A DNA stretch of 64,000 nucleotides from Tigriopus japonicus (Eukaryota > Arthropoda > Copepoda > Harpacticoida > Harpacticidae), in contig CM021323.1 of the NCBI GenBank assembly GCA_010645155.1, positions 7,132,250-7,196,249 on the forward strand, read 5' to 3'. The position numbers and the translations under genes were made by a program. Positions within the stretch are counted from its first letter, which is position 1. Every line of letters begins with the position of its first letter. Shown here piece after piece: positions 57,825 to 64,000 of the stretch. The notes under the pieces were generated by a model. The model had not been told where the DNA came from. It did not search any database and saw only the letters and a list, made by a program, of their open reading frames with translations.

Positions 57825-59610
57825 CGTGACAAAACTCTCAGTTCTAGAAAATATGAAGACTCAATGTTGAACACACCGAATGAATTGATAGTCCTAGCGT
57901 CTCATGATTTGTGGTTGGGAATCTTGCACTGAAATTGTGATGTTCCCTTCCCAGAAGATGCACAACCAGAAACAAACACTGTTGGTACTTTCAGGACCAG
58001 AAACAGAACAAGAATCAATTCCGAGATCTTTGCATCTCTGCGTCAAACTTGGATCCTTCAAGCCAGTCAGAAGCAGTCAAGCAAAACAAAAAATCGTCAT
58101 TCATAAAGCCAAACATTGAAACTTATTCACTAAGGTGCAGGATTTTTGAACAGCAATAATGATCCCTTACCTTTTCATTTAGTAGTTGCAGGTCTTTTTC
58201 TTTTGCCCTGTCTTCGTCTTCTGGTCGTCTTCAATGGAGTATTTGTTGATGGCTTTGTGAATTTCAAAGCGGTTTGCTCGGGCAGAAAGGTAGGCCTGAT
58301 TCATAGATGTGAACACAAGCTTCCTTACTGTATTTTTTACCATGGAATCAGAGCAAGTTTAGATCTATGTTTATAATGCACAAAAAGCCCGTGGAAGTCA
58401 TTGGATGATGGTCTTCTTTATCGGGAGAATTTGTTGGTCGAAGTCACGGGGAGCGATGGTTCACTCGTACTACATACACTAGTCATTAGTCGATGGATGG
58501 TTTGTTGCTGTACGAGTTACCAGCTACTTGCCCTCAACAATGGAGTTGTTGAAACATATGTGGTCACAGGGAAATGAGCGCTACTTCAAATAATTATTTG
58601 ATTTGTTCGCCAAAGGACCGATGACTTGCAATAAACGCCGTGAATTGCGCGTCACTTGTTCGATCAACTCGTTACGCTTTTCCGAGGGATCCAGCGAACG
58701 GTTTTTGGATATTTTTTTTATTTCTTATGAAGGCTTTTTTTCAACTTCAGTTATTTATATATTGAATGAAGTCCTAAGGTACCAACGATTTAAAGTTCGC
58801 GGATAAAATCATCCCCTTTGCATAAAATGGAGTCAAAGAACAAAATATGAAGACTCGGTATTCGAAGTAGTCGGGACTCTCTAGAACTTGAAAATTGTGA
58901 TGGAAATCGCACTTGACTTAGTGTCAAGGCCAATTCTATTGGGTTTTAAATACCCCCCAACCCCCTTCCCCTCCTCTCCCTTCTCACCAACTTTACTTAA
59001 AACTGTACTGTTATTAATAAAAAATGATGTAAAACAGAAATGGAGTGCACCTAGGTATGTCATTTTTTGCCTCCATTCTCTATGTAACACAAGGTAGAAC
59101 GCGCCAAAAGTTTGTAGAAAGACTTTGTTAAAATGTTGTATTATAATATTTTCATTGTTAAAATGCCCTTGCGCTTATGTTATGCTTTCCTCATTCTTAG
59201 ATCTCTACTATTAGTTAAGGTATCTCTTCGAACTTTCGGTTAAAACGTGAACCAGCCACGTTGAAATGTCTTGTAACACTTGCTGTACTTACACTATTTG
59301 AGGATATTTCTTTGTGTTCTTCAAGGACCTTCAAATTTGATGTTTCATGGTTTGTTAGATCAAGAACTCATTGATCTCTCGGTCATGAATACCATCATGT
59401 CAAGGGTTTGAAAATGCATCCTTTTGGAAGTGCATTCTTGTGTGTCACCTTTAACGTTGACAAAATTGAGCTTCGAGGCATTGTTTTCTGAGGTTGGAAA
59501 TTTTCCCCAACCCGAAATAGATATGAAGGTCCCAAATCCGTCCCTGGCATTTTTGTTCACAAACATTTGGGTCAAGGAGATTTTCCGATAGAAAGATGCC
59601 TGGGCTCAAA
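57825..59610. other. 5' flank of the mosaic gene, no gene recognised
   Basis: The sequence upstream of the mosaic gene start codon. Short open frames, including a hydrophobic 76-residue one at 58146-58376, lack motifs or splice partners. A pyrimidine-rich stretch lies at 58950-58985. No core promoter element could be assigned. Confidence 0.35.
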
Positions 59611-59616
59611 TAAATA

Positions 59617-59758
59617 CAGTGAAATCTCGATTTAACCATATTGTCCGTCACCCTAAAAGATATCGCTAATTCGAAATTTATCGTTAATTGAGTCGCTGTC
59701 ATAGGAGTCGTACAAAGTCGGTAACCCTAAAAATTATCGTTAAATCGAGATTTCACTG
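59617..59758. mobile_element. pogo/mariner-type MITE, 142 bp
   Basis: It starts CAGTGAAATCTCGATTTAAC and ends with the inverted form GTTAAATCGAGATTTCACTG, a perfect 20-bp terminal repeat, with TA on each side (59615-59616 and 59759-59760). CAGTGAAA.CTCGAT.TAA ends are characteristic of pogo/Tigger-like Tc1/mariner MITEs. The inner halves are also partly mirrored (CGTTAATT, CCCTAAAA). A related relic ('atatcgagattttt') lies near 5100-5130. Confidence 0.88.
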
Positions 59759-59835
59759 TAATAGGGGTTACTTTGGTTAAAAAATCAACTCAACAGTTTA
59801 AAAAAACATTGAAGAAAAAACTTTTTTTTTACGGA

Positions 59836-59940
59836 GTTGGTTGCGGATTTTCTACCACCGCTAAAAGCAATAACTTCCTTTTAATGATTGACTCTCTTTC
59901 ATTCCTTGTAGCGGTAATAAAAAATTCGCAAACAAAACAA
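59836..59940. mobile_element. LINE family A 3' ends in inverted orientation
   Basis: The plus-strand part 59884-59940 ('atgattgactct...ccttgtagcggtaataaaaaattcg') matches the LINE 3' tail at 41991-42052. Just before it, 59836-59868 ('gttggttgcggattttctaccaccgct') is the same tail reversed. Two tail fragments therefore face each other, either from two insertions or from snap-back during insertion. Confidence 0.6.
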
Positions 59941-59944
59941 AAAG

Positions 59945-61032
59945 ATGGAAAACACATTGATTTTGGCAACAACCTCTGAAAAAGAAATATTTTGGAATCG
60001 TGAAAAATCGTTTTTCAGCTGGCAGTGGGAATTTTAAGTCAAATTTCGTTTCTTTATGATTTTGTTCTCAGTTACTTTCGATTTCGGTTTTGGGCCTTCC
60101 AGTCCAGATATAATGTTGTTTTTTCGGAGGTTATGATGATCTTATCCTTAACTACGTTTTTTCTATGTGGTTGTTTTGGTCCCTAAACCCATGCCAGGTT
60201 TAACGAGAATCGAGGAAACTTTTCGACTTGATTTTAATTGTCCAACAGTTAATATGTAGATGAAACCATATCTGAACAACGGGATAACACTTTGGGTCTG
60301 TACAATGATCAAAGAGGAAATACAAAGCTTCAAATGTTGAATATAACCTGTTTGTAAGACAATGAGAACCAGCCAGACGTATGATTGAAAAAGTACTCCT
60401 AAAGATGTTGTGATGTTAGATGTTAAAAAATTAGGCCTTCCCAGAAAAAGTGAGTCTTTTAGCGTTCTCCGGGTCGGTTTTAAAATTTCGCTTGGTGAAT
60501 GTTGTTGACAAATACTTAGTTGGCTGTAACTTAAAATTTAAACTAGTTTTAGTCTTTAATAAGGATTTCAACCCAATATTACAAATATCGTCAATAGATG
60601 GTGCGAAAGTATTAAGCGCCACCTTCTGCGCCATCTATAGGTGTCTATTATAAGCTTAGGTTAAAATCCTTGATTGTCTTCAAATGTGCTTGAAATCATG
60701 TATTAGAAGCATATTCGTGGCATGTGTTGATGATGTGATGATGTGGGGCATGATATAGTTTCGCAATCACCTTACTTTATTTAAGCAACTACGACGGAAG
60801 AAGTTTTACATATAATGTAAAAGCGAAATGTCAGTTACGTGCAAATTTGTAATCAATGATGCAACAATATCTACTCATCAAATTGACATTCTTTCAAGAG
60901 GATAGTACAATTTAAGATCGCAAATCTAATAGGACTTCCCTGACAAAATACTGAGGTGACATCCACGTTGACTTATTCAACTTTAATAGCTGCATCCAGT
61001 AAAAGTACTCCATTGATTTTTGCGAAAATGAA
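59945..61032. other. Intergenic stretch, nothing recognised
   Basis: AT-rich sequence with short frames. At 60596-60642 a partly mirrored GATGGTGCG...GCGCCATC motif occurs, a small hairpin-like feature that also resembles MITE ends, but no boundaries can be set. Confidence 0.35.
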
Positions 61033-61114
61033 NNNNNNNNNNNNNNNNNNNNNNNNNNNNNNNNNNNNNNNNNNNNNNNNNNNNNNNNNNNNNNNNNNNN
61101 NNNNNNNNNNNNNN
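61033..61114. other. Assembly gap (82 N)
   Basis: A run of N. The flanking sequence (TTTTTGCGAAAATGAA ... GGATTCGTAAAAAAG) shows no recognised feature. Confidence 0.99.
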
Positions 61115-61301
61115 GGATTCGTAAAAAAGATGACATAGACTACGGCGTCGGCAACAGCTTTAAGGTCAAGGCTCACCAAATTTAATCAAGAAATGGTGTT
61201 TGATGAGATGGTCGATCTTAATAATGCGAAAAAAGAGCAGTTAAGTACTGTGGTAGAAGAAATGACAGAGAAAGACTGAACTTTGCACCTGCAAAGGAAG
61301 G

Positions 61302-61447
61302 GAGTAATGGCCAAAATCCGGCGGAGGGCCTTAGTATAAAAACCTACCCTAACATCACTGGTTTCATTTTAATTGACGCTCTTCGGGCTAACGCCCTCGG
61401 GTCGCCAATAAAATGAAACTCCCTCCGTCGGATTTTGGCCATTACTC
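61302..61447. mobile_element. 146-bp nested-hairpin MITE
   Basis: The outer ends are GAGTAATGGCCAAAATCCGG and its complement CCGGATTTTGGCCATTACTC-like sequence; over 27 bp they differ at one position. Inside lies a second inverted repeat, GTTTCATTTTAATTGACGC against GTCGCCAATAAAATGAAAC. The GC-rich centre contains 'cttcgggctaacgccctcggg'. The whole can fold into one long stem. No TA or longer flanking duplication is certain. Non-coding. Confidence 0.75.
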
Positions 61448-61449
61448 AC

Positions 61450-63731
61450 TTCATTTGTGGGTGCATATGGTATTTTGTTGACCAACTTATCCTTTTTGGG
61501 ACTTCCGTTACAATTTTTCAACCCTGAAAATCAGTTCAGCCATATACATTCGTACTATCCAACTAGTGATGTGACTTGGGCAAGTAATGAGTCATCACAG
61601 ACACCCAAGAACAAGTTGTTGACAAGCATTACTTGGGCAATACACCAATACACTTGGCAAGCTCAAGGAACATTGGAAGATGCAGTTGCCGGCAGTTGTT
61701 CTTTGAAGAGTTAAGATACTTGCAGTGTGAATAAGAAGAAAAAGATGTCAAGTTGCATTTTCGGTGATCTTTTGACCTTAATAATTTAGCAATAAATAGT
61801 GGAAGTGATACAAAAAATATTTCAATTTGGATAGCATTTGCAAAACCATGTTTTTTTTTTGTTTCGGTTCTAGGCCACACATGAATGCACTTTTGAGGCT
61901 AATCAAGACCGAGATTTAGAAGTCACACTTCCAGAACATTCTCGTTTACTCAGAGTTGCCGGCATGAAAAAGTAAAATGCCAAATCTTTTTTAGTATTCT
62001 CGAAATATTTTGCATTTCCCCATGTGAGAGAATTGAAGTGTGTAATTTTCTTAAAAATACATCCTTTCAAAGGTATGGGCCCCATTTAGCTGAATCAGCC
62101 TGGTTTAGTGAAATTCGGATGGCAAGTTTATTCTTCGTTCATGTCAAATTGGGCAAACCTGTTAGCTGGGAAAAGTACTTGTACAAGCACCCAAGCTATG
62201 CCAAGCTTCAGCAAGCCCAAGCACTGTGCCAGTACAGTGCTTGGCCCAATCTCTTGTTTGCCCCCCATCACCATATCCAACTAGCATGTTTTGCTTCCTC
62301 AATACCGGTTTTAAGAGCTACTCTGTCACCTCAAGTACATCAGTTGGAGTGATGGCTACTCAGTGCCATGGTATAAAAGCCTACCACGATTGCTTCACAG
62401 GTCACAGGATCATTTCCCATCAATGAGATGGGGGCATTAGACGTACAAGTAGTTGTGCGTTTGAGATGTGTTTGTAAAGACATAATTTATTCAAAGGGCA
62501 ATAAAGTGACTGGTAGGGTAATAAACTGATTTGTAGGGTAGTAAATTAAGTTGTATGTGAATAATATTTTGGATCTGCCCTCTGCGGACTTGGAGGAAGT
62601 CTCATAAATGGAGAAGGCGGTCAATAAAAAAAGATAGAACAACATCCACAAGTTCTCACATGTTTTTTACTTAAGACAAAGTAATGGAATATTAGTGAAT
62701 AATACTTCCCATCCCTGTAACAATAACAAGTGGAATAACCAAAGGAAATATTAAGTGATTTTGAGTCTTGTTACGCCCACTTTGAAAACGTTCTTCTCTG
62801 CCACTTCAACCCTTCAAGAAACTTGACGGGCGCATGTTTGTGTCTGTGTCCTTAACCTAATGTATTGACGTCTCCATTCTCTAAGTTTTCCCACCTTAAT
62901 TTACCATTGGCATCAACGTTCTGAACACTGATGGATTCAATATCTCCTCTGAGTTGTACTTCCCCCTATTTGGACATGAGCTCAACCCTACTACAGAAAA
63001 TGGGGCATTGCGGATGGTTGAGATCAAGTAATTACCTCGAATGCAAACAAACAACCAGATTGACTCCATTCGAGCCCTCTTAATGATATCTGAGCAGGAG
63101 AAGCCATAATACAAGCAAACGAGCGTACACACTCTGATGATCTTTTCTGAGCTTTCTCTCATCCATATTGGAATAAGTTTGCCCAATTTGGGTTCCCCAG
63201 AGAGAGGGAACTGTGAGCACTTTTTTGCACCGCCAATCGAGGCCAAATACTACGTACAATGATACTTTGTCGTAAGTCAGATTGTTCCGAATGCACACGA
63301 GATCTGTTTTGTGTAGAAAAACGAGGAGGAGGAGGTTGGAAAAGACGGAAAACATTTGGTCCCTTGAGCAAAGCAAACACAAACTCGTCATTGTACATTA
63401 CCTCCATTGGCAGAAGATCCATATGGCATCGATTGAAACTCGGGTGAAGATCAATTGAGCGAACATCCAAAGAACTTACGAAAAGGCATCTCTCTGTGAA
63501 ACAAAAAGTTAATCATGAACTCTTTTGCACGATAGGTCGAAATGCATCGGAACTCGGAAGCTCAAGTTGATTTGAGGACGTGTCCTTTTTCTAGTCAAGC
63601 ACCTCTAGAAAGATGGACTTTGACCCTAAAAACGAGATTTATCTTTTGGTCCCTTCAGAACATAACTTTGAAGGGACATTACTTTTCACTCAGTTTTTCG
63701 ATTGAGTTGAAAGTTGAGATACGTAGTTTTC
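61450..63731. other. Intergenic stretch, no gene recognised
   Basis: Short open frames on both strands (116 residues or fewer) without motifs. A perfect 10-bp hairpin (CCAAGCACTG, 8-nt loop, CAGTGCTTGG) lies at 62218-62245. A purine-rich 'aggaggaggagg' stretch lies at about 63323-63336. Confidence 0.35.
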
Positions 63732-64000
63732 TAGTGATGGACCGAAAGGGCTCATAACCGAAACCGAAAGTTTCGGCCGAAAGAGGGCTTAACCGAAACC
63801 GAAACCGAAAGCAGCTGACTACAAAATTGTGTAAATGCAAAATCCACCTTAAAAATTAAATTGCTCATGTGTTCGATGTTGGGTAGGGCGTAGATTTTGA
63901 AAAATCGGAAAACTTGAATTTCAGTGGTTTTTGGACGAATTTTTTTTCGATTTTGTTGTCAAACTCCGTCCTTTATAGTGCATGTCTGCTTTCGGTTTTG
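63732..64000 (+). mobile_element. hAT-like element, left end (TAGTGATGGACC family), runs off window
   Basis: It starts TAGTGATGGACCGAAAGG, then repeated 'aaccgaaaccgaaa' words and TTTCGGCCGAAA palindromes. From 63895 it matches 20917-21025 almost base for base up to the window end. Its right end should lie just beyond the window, by analogy with GGTCCATCACTA at 21087-21098. Non-coding so far. Confidence 0.75.

Noticed and set aside
58146..58376. Hydrophobic 76-residue frame resembling a membrane peptide
   Set aside because: Only a T-rich stretch translated; no upstream or downstream exon in phase and no recognisable protein.

Overview
Eukaryotic genomic DNA, almost certainly an invertebrate animal. 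I infer an arthropod, most likely a small crustacean such as a copepod. The reasons are GT-AG introns that are often only 60-150 nt, gene families typical of metazoans, a dense load of LINE, Tc1/mariner and hAT-like repeats, and two runs of N (4230-4480 and 61033-61114) from a draft assembly. The species is not provable from the window alone. No tRNA, rRNA or CRISPR array was found.

Three large genes could be resolved exon by exon, with splice phases that close exactly. (1) 22788-34072, minus strand: a nine-exon secreted pancreatic-lipase-like enzyme of about 1479 residues with an intact Ser/Asp/His triad and a PLAT-like region. Its last exon encodes an unusual ~870-residue disordered tail. 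(2) 47163-49177, plus strand: a nine-exon Spinster-type (Spns) major-facilitator transporter of about 493 residues. (3) 49250-57824, minus strand: a nineteen-exon secreted mosaic protein of 1483 residues. Its order is signal peptide, LPMO/AA15-like copper-domain candidate with an N-terminal His, two EGF repeats, three DOMON domains, then three C1q-like repeats. Its second DOMON and an Ala-Glu-Ser-Glu low-complexity tract lie inside the first DOMON. Genes 2 and 3 converge, with only 72 bp between their stop codons.

Two smaller gene models are proposed: a two-exon gene of about 217 residues with unknown function (16085-19645), and a two-exon gene for a ~153-residue candidate secreted protein (45208-45821). 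A possible orphan Cys-containing exon lies near 36929-37186.

The remainder is repeat-rich. 0-9 kb: an old dispersed repeat, a hAT-like inverted-repeat element, LINE fragments of two families, a minisatellite and a 902-bp palindromic Tc1/mariner-derived element. 10-11 kb: a long-inverted-repeat element with a second element inserted in it. 18 kb: an intronic inverted repeat. 20-22.5 kb: second copies of families seen elsewhere. 40-44.5 kb: LINE pieces interrupted by an AGCT-ended element, then a TA-flanked element carrying a 145-bp tandem array. 52-62 kb: a hAT MITE with a perfect 8-bp target duplication, a long-TIR element in an intron, a pogo-like MITE and a nested hairpin element.

The genes do not form an obvious pathway. 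Both large minus-strand genes encode secreted, carbohydrate- or lipid-related extracellular proteins with very acidic low-complexity regions.
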